This document shows, one piece after another, positions 25,915 through 34,056 of a DNA stretch of 34,963 bases. The notes beneath the pieces were generated by a model, which was not told where the DNA came from, made no database searches, and worked only from the letters and a program-made list of their open reading frames with translations. Positions within the stretch are counted from its first letter, which is position 1. Every line of letters begins with the position of its first letter. Origin of the DNA: an uncultured Clostridia bacterium (GTDB lineage Bacteria; Bacillota; Clostridia; TANB77; CAG-508); the NCBI GenBank assembly GCA_944388755.1, contig CALXJY010000013.1, forward strand, positions 1 through 34,963, given 5' to 3'. The position numbers and the translations under genes are program-made.

Positions 25915-27540
25915 ATGCAAGAAAAAACAGAAACAGAAGAAAAACTATATCAAAAATTAACAAAAAATATTGTAAGAATAATATTTGTTGTAATTATTTT
26001 TCTTATGATATTTATAGGTATTAGCTCATTTTTTATAACTGCATATTTTGAACAAAAACCTGAGTCGGCAAATGAATTAACACAATATAAAGCAGATATA
26101 ATAATATTAAATATAATTTTAATACCTTTAATGCTTTTTCTTATATATAAATTTACAAAAATTAACCCTAGAATATACAAAAAAATAGTTTTAATAGCTT
26201 TTTTAATTATATTCATAACACAATTAATATGGGTATTAAATTTAAAAACAATGCCTGTTGCAGATCAGTCAGATGTAGTACAAATTGGAGAAAATTGGCA
26301 TAATAAAGAAAAGATGGATTATTATACTAAACCATATGGATATCTTGGCAGATATCCATTCCAAGTAGGTTTTTCTAAATATGTAGATGTAATTTACCAC
26401 ATTTTTGATTCTACTGATTACATGAATTTAGAGATATTGAATGTAGTATATTCATTAGTAGTATTATATACAATGTATTTAATTGCGAAAAAAATATTTA
26501 AAGATGATGTAACATCAAAAATAGCTTTTTTATTAATATTTGGTTTTTCATTATATTTTCTATTTTTTAATCCTCATATATATGGCAATATAATTGGACT
26601 TATGTTTGCACTTTTTGCTATATATGAAACTATATCTTATTTAGAAAACAAGAAAATATATAAATTATTATTAATAGGATTATTTATATTAATTTCAATT
26701 ATACTAAAAAGTAATTACAATATATTTTTATGTGGTATAATGTTTACATTAATATATGAAGTTATAAAAAATAAAGAGGTAAGAGATATTTTTGGAGCAA
26801 TATGTATAATTCTAATTTACTTGGTTGGAAAAACTTGTTTTTATAATTACATAGAAAAATCGTTGGATGTAAAATTACCTGATGGAATACCAATGATATC
26901 TTATTTATACATGGGGATGGCAGAACCTAGAGCATTGTCACCTGGTTGGTATACAGCAGATACAATGGAAATTTATGATGAATGTGGACAAGATACTCAA
27001 AAAGCCTCAGATATGGCTAAACAATTACTAGTAGATAGAACTAAATATATGTTGACACACCCCGTATATATGTTTGAATATTATTCTGAAAAATATGCAT
27101 CTACATGGCTTAACCCAACATTTCAAACTGTGTGGTGTTCTAAACCTGGACCAAAACTTGTGATGTATCCGGAATATGATGACTATTTTGAAACAAAAAC
27201 TATTGTAAAAAGTATGTTAGGTGGAACAGCATTTGAAATTGAAGAAATATACTTTAATGCATATCAAGTAATTATATTTATATTTGGTGCATATGGAATA
27301 ATAAAAATATATAAGAAAGATGAATCAAAACATATTTTATTACCAATTATATTTTTAGGTGGATTTGTATTCCACATGATATGGGAAACAAAAGCAATTT
27401 ATGTGTTACAATATTATTTAATACTATTGCCTTATTGTGCATATGGACTTAATAAATTTTATAACAAAATTAAAGGTAGAAATCTAATTATAGAATATAG
27501 CAATAAGATTAAGAAGGAGATTTTAAATCATGGAAAATAA
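25915..27540 (+). CDS. Polytopic GT-C-like glycosyltransferase, PMT/ArnT-like
   Basis: Integral membrane protein of 541 residues with about ten hydrophobic segments. After the third helix there is an outer loop (about residues 110-150) with VADQSDVVQIGENW and YLGRYPFQVGF, a pattern common in clostridial membrane glycosyltransferases related to the PMT/ArnT group; Asp and Glu in that loop are the usual catalytic candidates. It is flanked on both sides by GtrB-like genes and overlaps the second by 11 bases. It probably takes a sugar from the lipid carrier made by a neighbour and adds it to the exported polymer. The sugar and acceptor are unknown. Confidence 0.8.
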   Translation: MQEKTETEEKLYQKLTKNIVRIIFVVIIFLMIFIGISSFFITAYFEQKPESANELTQYKADIIILNIILIPLMLFLIYKFTKINPRIYKKIVLIAFLIIFITQLIWVLNLKTMPVADQSDVVQIGENWHNKEKMDYYTKPYGYLGRYPFQVGFSKYVDVIYHIFDSTDYMNLEILNVVYSLVVLYTMYLIAKKIFKDDVTSKIAFLLIFGFSLYFLFFNPHIYGNIIGLMFALFAIYETISYLENKKIYKLLLIGLFILISIILKSNYNIFLCGIMFTLIYEVIKNKEVRDIFGAICIILIYLVGKTCFYNYIEKSLDVKLPDGIPMISYLYMGMAEPRALSPGWYTADTMEIYDECGQDTQKASDMAKQLLVDRTKYMLTHPVYMFEYYSEKYASTWLNPTFQTVWCSKPGPKLVMYPEYDDYFETKTIVKSMLGGTAFEIEEIYFNAYQVIIFIFGAYGIIKIYKKDESKHILLPIIFLGGFVFHMIWETKAIYVLQYYLILLPYCAYGLNKFYNKIKGRNLIIEYSNKIKKEILNHGK

Positions 27541-28468
27541 AAAGATATCATTAATTATACCAATGTATTATGAAGAAGAAGTTGCAGAACAATGTTATAA
27601 AAGAGTTAAAACTGTCTTAGATGGTTTAGATAACTATAACTATGAAATAATTTGTATAAATGATGGAAGTAAAGACAAAACATTGGAAATTTTAGAAAGA
27701 CTTGCAAAAAATGATAGTAAATTAAAAATTATTTCTTTTTCAAGAAACTTTGGACATCAAGCAGCAGTAACGGCAGGATTAAGAAATGTTACAGGTGATG
27801 CAATAGTTATAATAGATGCAGATCTTCAGGATCCACCTGAATTAATACCTGATATGCTTAAATTATGGGAACAAGGAAATGAAGTTATCTATGGAAAAAG
27901 AAAAACAAGAGAAGGGGAGAGTCATTTTAAATTATTTACAGCCAAAATGTTTTATAAAATACTTAATTCTTTATCAGATGTTGAAATTCCAAAAGACACA
28001 GGTGATTTTCGTTTAGTTGATAGAAAAGTTGTAGATACAATAAATAAGCTTCCTGAACACAACAAATTTTTAAGAGGGTTATTTAGTTGGGTTGGATATA
28101 ATCAAAAAGAATTTGATTATGAAAGACAAGAAAGATTTGCAGGAAAAACAAAATATCCTTTAAAGAAAATGTTAAAACTTGCAGCAGATGGAATTATTAG
28201 TTTTTCAACAAAACCATTAAAGATATTAGGAATGTTAGGCATTTTTTGTGTAATTATTTCTGTTTTATTAATAATGTATGCACTAATATCATATTTTTTT
28301 AAACTTAATCAATTATCTGCAGGTTGGACTTCTATTATGATAGCCGTTACATTTTTTGCAGGTGTTCAATTAATTTCTATATGGATTTTATCTGAATACA
28401 TTGCTAGAATATATGACGAAAGTAGAGGAAGACCAGAATATATAATAAAAAATAAAATTAATTTTTAA
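27530..28468 (+). CDS. GtrB-like polyprenyl-phosphate glycosyltransferase
   Basis: Third GtrB-like enzyme, 312 residues. Motifs are SLIIPMYYEEEV, INDGSKDKT, SFSRNFGHQAAVTAGL and IIDADLQDPPELI, then two C-terminal membrane helices. Its start lies inside the end of the GT-C gene (11-base overlap), with AAGGAGA (27514-27520) in the upstream coding sequence, so the pair is translationally coupled and probably works as one module. Confidence 0.9.
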   Translation: MENKKISLIIPMYYEEEVAEQCYKRVKTVLDGLDNYNYEIICINDGSKDKTLEILERLAKNDSKLKIISFSRNFGHQAAVTAGLRNVTGDAIVIIDADLQDPPELIPDMLKLWEQGNEVIYGKRKTREGESHFKLFTAKMFYKILNSLSDVEIPKDTGDFRLVDRKVVDTINKLPEHNKFLRGLFSWVGYNQKEFDYERQERFAGKTKYPLKKMLKLAADGIISFSTKPLKILGMLGIFCVIISVLLIMYALISYFFKLNQLSAGWTSIMIAVTFFAGVQLISIWILSEYIARIYDESRGRPEYIIKNKINF

Positions 28469-28536
28469 TATATCATTATACAAAAAACTTGTAATTTTTT
28501 TATATAAATGATAATATGTTTGTGGGAGTGAATAAT

Positions 28537-29373
28537 ATGAAAATTTTAATTACAGGAGCAAATGGAATGCTTGCTAAATCTGTTAAAGAAAGACTAAAAA
28601 ATGGAAATGAATTAATTTGTACAGATGTTTCAGATTTAGACATTACTGATAAAAATAAAGTGCTAGAATTTGTAAAAAATTTAAAGCCTGAATATATAAT
28701 CAATTGTGCTGCATATACAGCTGTTGATAAAGCTGAGGAGGTATATGATTTAGCTGATAAAATAAATGGAGATGGACCAGCAAATTTAGCTCTTGCATCA
28801 AAATCAGTAGATGCAACTTTAGTTCATATAAGTACAGATTATGTATTTAATGGAGATTTAGATGTTTCTAAATCATATGTTGAAGATGATGCAGTTGAAC
28901 CTGTAACAGTTTATGGGAAAACAAAATTGCACGGAGAACAAGGAGTACAGAACAATACTGATAAATATTATATTTTTAGAACTGCTTGGTTATATGGAGA
29001 TGGAAATAATTTTGTTAGAACAATGCTTAATTTGGCAAAAGACCATGATGAGGTTTCAGTTGTTTCAGATCAACATGGAAGCCCAACATATGCTGAAGAC
29101 TTAGCAGATATTATAGGACAAGCAATTGAGAAAAAAATACCATATGGATTATACCATGCAACAAATCAAGGTTTTACTACATGGTATGAATTTACAAAAA
29201 AAATATATGAACTTTCAGGTGTTACAACTAAAGTAAAACCTGTTACATCTGAAGAATTTGTAAGACCTGCTAAAAGACCAAAAAACTCACAATTAGATAA
29301 GACAAAATTATTATCACAAGGTATAACAGTTCCATCTTGGGAAGATGGATTAAAAAGATATTTGAACAATTAG
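28537..29373 (+). CDS. rfbD: dTDP-4-dehydrorhamnose reductase
   Basis: RfbD (RmlD) catalyses the last step of dTDP-L-rhamnose synthesis, reducing dTDP-4-keto-rhamnose with NAD(P)H. The short-chain dehydrogenase fold shows the dinucleotide motif GANGMLA at about residues 7-13, then NCAAYTAVDKAE, ISTDYVFNG, and the catalytic YGKTK (Tyr and Lys). The length is 278 residues from ATG 28537, preferred over ATG 28516 because GGGAG (28524-28528) sits 8 bases before it. It is the first gene of an rfbD-A-C-B set; the usual order is A-C-B-D or A-B-D-C. Confidence 0.95.
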   Translation: MKILITGANGMLAKSVKERLKNGNELICTDVSDLDITDKNKVLEFVKNLKPEYIINCAAYTAVDKAEEVYDLADKINGDGPANLALASKSVDATLVHISTDYVFNGDLDVSKSYVEDDAVEPVTVYGKTKLHGEQGVQNNTDKYYIFRTAWLYGDGNNFVRTMLNLAKDHDEVSVVSDQHGSPTYAEDLADIIGQAIEKKIPYGLYHATNQGFTTWYEFTKKIYELSGVTTKVKPVTSEEFVRPAKRPKNSQLDKTKLLSQGITVPSWEDGLKRYLNN

Positions 29374-29383
29374 ATTTGTTTTT

Positions 29384-29547
29384 AAATAGATAAAATTAGT
29401 TAATATCTATTTATCATAGTATTGTAATCCCTAAAAATATGATAGATAGTTATTATATATATCAATCCTATAAAAAAGGTATTGTTGTATATAGAAAATT
29501 TTAATTTTCTATATGTATAGACATAGGCACTTTTGCCTTGTCTATAC
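29384..29547 (+). other. Gap of 274 bases with four successive inverted repeats
   Basis: The space between rfbD and rfbA (29374-29647) holds no gene. It contains: a 9-base repeat at 29384-29392/29404-29412; a 7-base repeat TATCATA/TATGATA at 29412-29418/29438-29444; a near-perfect palindrome at 29489-29514 (ATATAGAAAATT, TT, AATTTTCTATAT); and a strong hairpin at 29515-29547 (9 pairs, one bulged T, 5 pairs, 4-base loop). None is followed by a T run. The rfbA ribosome binding site follows at about 29631. Confidence 0.6.
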
Positions 29548-29647
29548 TAATTTAAGATTATAATATGTTGTACAGATTTTTAACCTACAGAAGTTATAAT
29601 TTAAAATTAGTATAGAAAAATAAGTTATAAGAAAGGAAGTTTGTTTA

Positions 29648-30538
29648 ATGAAAAATAGAAAAGGTATAGTTTTAGCTGGTGGTAGTGCTACAAGATTATA
29701 TCCATTAACTCTTGCTATATCCAAGCAAATAATGCCAGTATATGATAAACCTATGATATATTATCCATTATCTGTTTTAATGCAAGCGGAAATAAGAGAA
29801 ATTTTGATAATTTCTACTCCTAGAGATGTAGTTACATTTAAAGCTTTATTAGGTGATGGTTCACAGTGGGGAATGCATTTTGAATATCAGATACAAGAAA
29901 AGCCTAATGGTTTAGCAGAAGCATTTATTATAGGAGAGAAATTTATAGGAAATGATAATGTAGTTATGATTTTGGGAGATAATATGTTTTATGGTTCACA
30001 TTTACCAGAAATATTAAAAAAGGCAAATGAAAGAGAAAATGAATCTACAATATTTGGATATTACGTAAAAGATCCAAGAGCCTATGGTGTAGTTGAAATA
30101 GGTAAAAATGGTGAGGCTTTGTCAATTGAAGAAAAGCCTGAAAATCCAAAATCTAATTATGCAGTTCCAGGATTATATTTTTATACAAATGATGTTATTG
30201 AAATTGCTAAAAATGTAAAACCTTCTGCACGTGGCGAAATTGAAATTACCAGTATAAATGATGAATATATGAAAAGAAAAAAACTAAAAGTTGAAAAGCT
30301 TGGAAGAGGAATGACATGGTTTGATACAGGCACACATGATGCACTTCTTGAAACAGCAAGTTTTGTGCAAACAATAGAAAAACGTCAAGGAATGCAAGTT
30401 TGTTGCCCTGAAGAGATTGCATATAAAAAAGGATGGATAAATAAAGAAGAATTATCTAAATTAGCAGAAAAATTTATAAAAACAGAATATGGAGTGTATT
30501 TAAAAGATTTAGCAGAAAATAAATTTGGGGAAGAGTAA
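29648..30538 (+). CDS. rfbA: Glucose-1-phosphate thymidylyltransferase
   Basis: RfbA (RmlA) makes dTDP-glucose from dTTP and glucose-1-phosphate, the entry step to dTDP-rhamnose. The 296-residue protein has the nucleotide-binding signature GGSATRLYPLT near residue 12 (Ala where Gly is usual), SKQIMPVYDKPMIYYPLS, EKPNGLAEAF, MILGDNMFYG and the metal-site TWFDTGTHDAL. The length and C-terminal helices match the family. AAAGGAAG lies about 9 bases before the ATG. Expression may be set by the structured gap upstream. Confidence 0.97.
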   Translation: MKNRKGIVLAGGSATRLYPLTLAISKQIMPVYDKPMIYYPLSVLMQAEIREILIISTPRDVVTFKALLGDGSQWGMHFEYQIQEKPNGLAEAFIIGEKFIGNDNVVMILGDNMFYGSHLPEILKKANERENESTIFGYYVKDPRAYGVVEIGKNGEALSIEEKPENPKSNYAVPGLYFYTNDVIEIAKNVKPSARGEIEITSINDEYMKRKKLKVEKLGRGMTWFDTGTHDALLETASFVQTIEKRQGMQVCCPEEIAYKKGWINKEELSKLAEKFIKTEYGVYLKDLAENKFGEE

Positions 30539-30590
30539 TTGTAAACTTAATATAATATTTGTTTAAACTAAAGAAAGGAATGGTAGTAAA

Positions 30591-31172
30591 ATGGGTAAAT
30601 TTAAAAAAATAGAAACATCAATAGATGGTGTGTATGTAATTGAGCCAACAGTATATGGAGACAATAGAGGATATTTTATGGAAACATATAACAAAAATGA
30701 TTTTGAGGAAATTGGTTTAAATTATGATTTCGTTCAGGACAATCAATCTAAATCTTCGAAAGGTGTTTTAAGAGGATTACATTTTCAAAAGGAAAATACT
30801 CAAGCAAAATTAGTTAGATGTATAAAAGGTGAAGTATTTGATGTAGCAGTAGATTTAAGACCAGGTAGTAAAACATATGGAAAATGGGAAGGTGTGATAC
30901 TTTCAAATGAAAATAAAAAAATGTTTATGATTCCAAAAGGATTTGCACATGGTTTTTTAGTTTTATCTGATGAAGCAGAATTTACATATAAATGTGATGA
31001 TTTATATAATCCTAGTGCAGAAGGAGGTTTAGCTTGGAATGATCCTGATGTTGCAATAGATTGGCCTATGGGAGATATAAAAGTAGAAGATTTATTAACA
31101 TCAGAAAAGGATGCAAAATGGCCATCATTAAAAGAATTAAAGCAGACAGATTTATTTAAAAATCTAAAATAG
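30591..31172 (+). CDS. rfbC: dTDP-4-dehydrorhamnose 3,5-epimerase
   Basis: RfbC (RmlC) epimerises C3 and C5 of dTDP-4-keto-6-deoxyglucose. The 193-residue cupin-like protein has DNQSKSSKGVLRGLHFQ, with the catalytic His in RGLHFQ, then EVFDVAVDLRPGSKTYGKW, IPKGFAHGFLVLSDEAEFTYK (the catalytic Tyr region) and LAWNDPDVAIDWP. All family-conserved residues that I can check are present. It lies 52 bases after rfbA and 33 before rfbB. Confidence 0.97.
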   Translation: MGKFKKIETSIDGVYVIEPTVYGDNRGYFMETYNKNDFEEIGLNYDFVQDNQSKSSKGVLRGLHFQKENTQAKLVRCIKGEVFDVAVDLRPGSKTYGKWEGVILSNENKKMFMIPKGFAHGFLVLSDEAEFTYKCDDLYNPSAEGGLAWNDPDVAIDWPMGDIKVEDLLTSEKDAKWPSLKELKQTDLFKNLK

Positions 31173-31205
31173 AAAATATTAAAATAAAGTAAGGGAGAAT
31201 AAAAG

Positions 31206-32174
31206 ATGAGTAATAATATATTAGTGACTGGTGCAGCTGGATTTATTGGTGCAAATTTTGTAGAATATTTTGTAAATAAATATCCAAATTATAATATTGT
31301 TGTATTAGATAAATTAACATATGCAGGAAATATGGATAACTTGAATAATGTAATTGATAAAATAACATTTGTTAAAGGAGATATATGTGACTATGATTTT
31401 GTATTAGATTTATTTAAAAAATATGATATTAATGGGGTTATTCATTTTGCTGCAGAATCACATGTAGATAATAGTATAAAAAATCCATTTATTTTTACAC
31501 ATACTAATGTAATTGGAACACATACTTTATTAGAAAGTGCTAAAAATGTATGGGGAGAGGGAAGTAAAAATAAATTTGTTCATATTTCTACTGATGAGGT
31601 ATATGGTTCATTAAAAGATGATGGGTATTTCACAGAAAAATCACTTATTAAACCAAGTAGTCCATATTCAGCATCAAAAGCAAGTTCTGATTTAATAGCA
31701 TTTGCATATAAAGAGACATATAAAATGAATATAAATGTAACAAATTGCTCAAATAATTATGGTCCATATCAACATAATGAAAAACTTATACCTCATATGA
31801 TTAAATTAGCAATGAAAAACGAAAAATTACCAGTATATGGTACAGGAAAAAATATTAGAGATTGGCTTTGTGTTGAAGATCATTGTGAAGCAATTGATAT
31901 TGTATTCCATAAAGGTATATCAGGTGAAAGATATAATATAGGTGGTCATAATGAAAAAAGAAATATAGATATTGTAAAATTAATATTAAAACATTTAGGA
32001 AAGTCAGAAGATTTAATTGAATTTGTAGAAGATAGAAAAGGACATGATTATCGTTATGCAATAGATCCTACAAAAATAAAAACAGAATTAAACTGGGAAC
32101 CACATACAAAATTTGAAGATGGAATAATAAAAACAATAGATTGGTATTTAGCTAATCCTAAATGGTTAGAATAA
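31206..32174 (+). CDS. rfbB: dTDP-glucose 4,6-dehydratase
   Basis: RfbB (RmlB) converts dTDP-glucose to dTDP-4-keto-6-deoxyglucose with bound NAD. The 322-residue extended SDR protein has GAAGFIGANF at residues 9-18, HFAAESHVDNSI, ISTDEVYG (the catalytic Asp-Glu pair of dehydratases), YSASKASSD (Tyr and Lys) and NNYGPYQ. With rfbA, rfbC and rfbD it completes the dTDP-L-rhamnose pathway within the window. It starts after GGGAGA. Confidence 0.97.
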   Translation: MSNNILVTGAAGFIGANFVEYFVNKYPNYNIVVLDKLTYAGNMDNLNNVIDKITFVKGDICDYDFVLDLFKKYDINGVIHFAAESHVDNSIKNPFIFTHTNVIGTHTLLESAKNVWGEGSKNKFVHISTDEVYGSLKDDGYFTEKSLIKPSSPYSASKASSDLIAFAYKETYKMNINVTNCSNNYGPYQHNEKLIPHMIKLAMKNEKLPVYGTGKNIRDWLCVEDHCEAIDIVFHKGISGERYNIGGHNEKRNIDIVKLILKHLGKSEDLIEFVEDRKGHDYRYAIDPTKIKTELNWEPHTKFEDGIIKTIDWYLANPKWLE

Positions 32175-32223
32175 ATATAATTGTTTTAGATAAAATATTA
32201 AAACTCTACAAAAGGATGATTGT

Positions 32224-33096
32224 ATGAATATAGGTATTGATATTGGAGGAACTCATATAGCTATTGCTGTTGTTGAAAAAAGCAATATTATTTTGCAAAA
32301 AGAAAAAGTATATAATCATGATTTTAAGATCAATCTTTTAAATAGTCTTGAGAATTTTATAAAAGATACTATTACTGATATTTTACAAGAGTATAAAATA
32401 GAGAAAATAGGGATTTCTATTGCTGGAACTATACAAGATAATGTATTATTATATTCTACTAATTTAGGACTTAAAAATATTGATTTTAGAAAGATTTTAG
32501 AACCTTATTTTAATATTCCAGTAACTGTAAATAAAGATAGTTTTTGTGCAGGACGAGCCGAAAAAGAGTATGGCTGTTTAAAAGGATATGATAGAAATGC
32601 TATTTTCCTAGTAATAGGAACTGGTATTGGAGGAATACGATATTTAAATGGCAATATTTATAGAGCTGGATATGGTCATATGGTAATAGAAAAAAATGGT
32701 AGACAATGTAAATGTGGAAAAAAAGGATGTTTTGAAACTTATGCTTCTATTAAGGTTTTAAGAGATAAAATAAAAGAATATTTGAAAGTTAATGATATTG
32801 ATGGAAAAGAATTGTATAAATACTTGTTATTAAATAAAGAAAACAATGAGATTAGTAGAATAGTTGATAATTATATATATGATCTTTGTATTGGTTTAAC
32901 AAACATTATAGATATTGATTTACCTGAAATTATTGGCTTTGGAGGAAGTTTTTCATATTATGATGATATTTTTATTGATAAAATCGAAGAGACAATAGTT
33001 AAAAATAACTTATTGTTTCATAAAACAAAAATGCCTATATTTAAAATGGGAAAATTAAAAAATGATGCAGGTATTATAGGAGCTACATGTTACTAG
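32224..33096 (+). CDS. ROK family sugar kinase
   Basis: Cytoplasmic kinase of the ROK family, likely for glucose or a related hexose or amino sugar. The 290-residue protein has the N-terminal phosphate-binding GIDIGGTHIA (residues 4-13), a GTGIGGI motif for ATP near 137-143, and the ROK zinc site His152, Cys162, Cys164 and Cys169 in CKCGKKGCFE. Part of the usual C-terminal signature (GFGGSFSYY) is present. There is no DNA-binding domain, so it is an enzyme and not a NagC/XylR-type repressor. A link to glucose-1-phosphate supply for the rfb genes is possible but only inferred from position. Confidence 0.85.
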   Translation: MNIGIDIGGTHIAIAVVEKSNIILQKEKVYNHDFKINLLNSLENFIKDTITDILQEYKIEKIGISIAGTIQDNVLLYSTNLGLKNIDFRKILEPYFNIPVTVNKDSFCAGRAEKEYGCLKGYDRNAIFLVIGTGIGGIRYLNGNIYRAGYGHMVIEKNGRQCKCGKKGCFETYASIKVLRDKIKEYLKVNDIDGKELYKYLLLNKENNEISRIVDNYIYDLCIGLTNIIDIDLPEIIGFGGSFSYYDDIFIDKIEETIVKNNLLFHKTKMPIFKMGKLKNDAGIIGATCY

Positions 33097-33108
33097 ATTT
33101 AGAATAAG

Positions 33109-33156
33109 ACGGAAAGCACTATAATAATTTTAAATTTTCTTTGGCTAGCTTTCCGT
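33109..33156 (+). terminator. Hairpin after the ROK kinase gene
   Basis: Inverted repeat ACGGAAAGC (33109-33117) and GCTTTCCGT (33148-33156), 9 pairs with a 30-base AT-rich loop, followed by TTTATATTT. Probable terminator for the plus-strand transcript. Confidence 0.55.
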
Positions 33157-33182
33157 TTATATTTGGTGTACACTGTTTTTAT

Positions 33183-33226
33183 AAATGACATGAATTAAGA
33201 ATTTTTACATTTAATCCATGTCATTT
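33183..33226. terminator. Hairpin between convergent ROK and dpaB genes
   Basis: Perfect 10-base repeat AAATGACATG (33183-33192) and CATGTCATTT (33217-33226) with a 24-base loop, lying 33 bases past the dpaB stop on the minus strand. It can serve both strands; T runs are short. Confidence 0.5.
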
Positions 33227-33259
33227 TATTGTTGTAGATAGTTGTATAATAAATATTTT

Positions 33260-33838
33260 TTAACACAGTATAGGACTTATTTGTTCATTTTTTAATGCAT
33301 ATTCTATAGTTTTTTCTAGCATATTAAAATCTGCAACAATTGAATATGGCTTTGTTATGGGATTGTCTTGTTTAAAAGGTACAAAATAATAATTTTTTCT
33401 ATTTAGTAGTTTACCTATATTTTCGGCATTTGAACTTAATGCATTATTTGTAGATATAGCAATAATTACTGGAAGATTATTTCTAAGATGAGATTTGACA
33501 GCCATTGTAGCAGGTGTATCTATAATGTCATTTGCTAATTTTGATATGGTATTTCCTGTACATGGGCAAATAATCATTATATCTGTTAGCTTTTTAGGTC
33601 CAATTGGTTCTGCTCCTGCTATTGTGTGTATTATATTATTCCCTGTTGAATTTTCAATATCTTTTATAAAATCATTGGCTTTTCCAAACCTAGTGTTTAA
33701 ATTATAACTATTAAAAGACATTATGGGAATAATGTTTGCACCAAGTTTTATTAAATCTTTCATCTTTGAAATTGACTTACTAAATGTACAAAAAGAACCT
33801 GTAAATATATATCCTATTTTTATATTTTTAAAATTCAC
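33260..33838 (-). CDS. dpaB: Dipicolinate synthase subunit B
   Basis: DpaB (SpoVFB) is the flavoprotein-like subunit that, with DpaA, makes dipicolinic acid in the mother cell during sporulation. The 192-residue protein follows the family throughout: KIGYIFTGSFCTFSKSI at the N terminus, MSFNSYNLNTRFGKA, AEPIGPKKLTDIMII, CPCTGNTISKLANDI, and PFKQDNPITKPYS near the end. A GTG start at 33838 is chosen because AAGGAGGT (minus strand, 33853-33846) lies 7 bases before it; the open frame itself runs to 33868. No dpaA is adjacent, although the two are usually an operon, so dpaA is elsewhere or its role is filled by another protein. It indicates a spore-former or a recent descendant of one. Confidence 0.93.
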   Translation of the reverse strand: MNFKNIKIGYIFTGSFCTFSKSISKMKDLIKLGANIIPIMSFNSYNLNTRFGKANDFIKDIENSTGNNIIHTIAGAEPIGPKKLTDIMIICPCTGNTISKLANDIIDTPATMAVKSHLRNNLPVIIAISTNNALSSNAENIGKLLNRKNYYFVPFKQDNPITKPYSIVADFNMLEKTIEYALKNEQISPILC

Positions 33839-33872
33839 ATTAATTACCTCCTTATGTTGATGTTGCAATATA

Positions 33873-33881
33873 TATAATATG
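33873..33881 (-). promoter_or_regulatory. Possible sigma-K type -10 element for dpaB
   Basis: On the minus strand CATATTATA fits the sigma-K -10 pattern CATAnnnTA, upstream of the dpaB ribosome binding site. The -35 part (an AC dinucleotide) is not clearly placed, and AT-rich DNA gives chance matches, so this is weak. Confidence 0.25.
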
Positions 33882-33908
33882 ATATGAAAAAATTGTCGAA
33901 AATGTAAC

Positions 33909-33936
33909 TTGACATATTTTATAAATATGATAAAAT
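33909..33936 (+). promoter_or_regulatory. Promoter of the CmpB-family gene
   Basis: A perfect -35 box TTGACA (33909-33914) and TAAAAT (33931-33936) are separated by 16 bases, in the divergent gap with dpaB. The predicted start is near 33944, giving a leader of about 110 bases before the ATG at 34057. Confidence 0.6.
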
Positions 33937-33986
33937 ACTGTATAATTTTAATAAATATATTTTTAGAATTTAAGAAATGGGAGTTT

Positions 33987-34016
33987 ATAGTTTGAAAGAA
34001 AAACTTTCGTAACTAT
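33987..34016 (+). promoter_or_regulatory. Leader hairpin overlapping a possible six-codon leader ORF
   Basis: ATAGTT (33987-33992) pairs with AACTAT (34011-34016), and GAAAG with CTTTC inside it. A GGGAG (33979-33983) followed 8 bases later by TTG opens a tiny frame (33992-34012, MKEKLS then TAA) within the hairpin. This could be a chance arrangement or a translated leader. Confidence 0.3.
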
Positions 34017-34056
34017 TTGAGCTTTTATGTTAAAGCAAGAAAGGAATGAATTTAAT

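Noticed and set aside
29374..29647. CRISPR array or insertion sequence in the rfbD-rfbA gap
   Set aside because: The repeats are inverted pairs that differ from each other, with no regular spacing, no direct repeats and no transposase.
32224..33096. ROK gene as a NagC/XylR-type repressor
   Set aside because: The protein begins directly with the GIDIGGT kinase motif and has no N-terminal helix-turn-helix.
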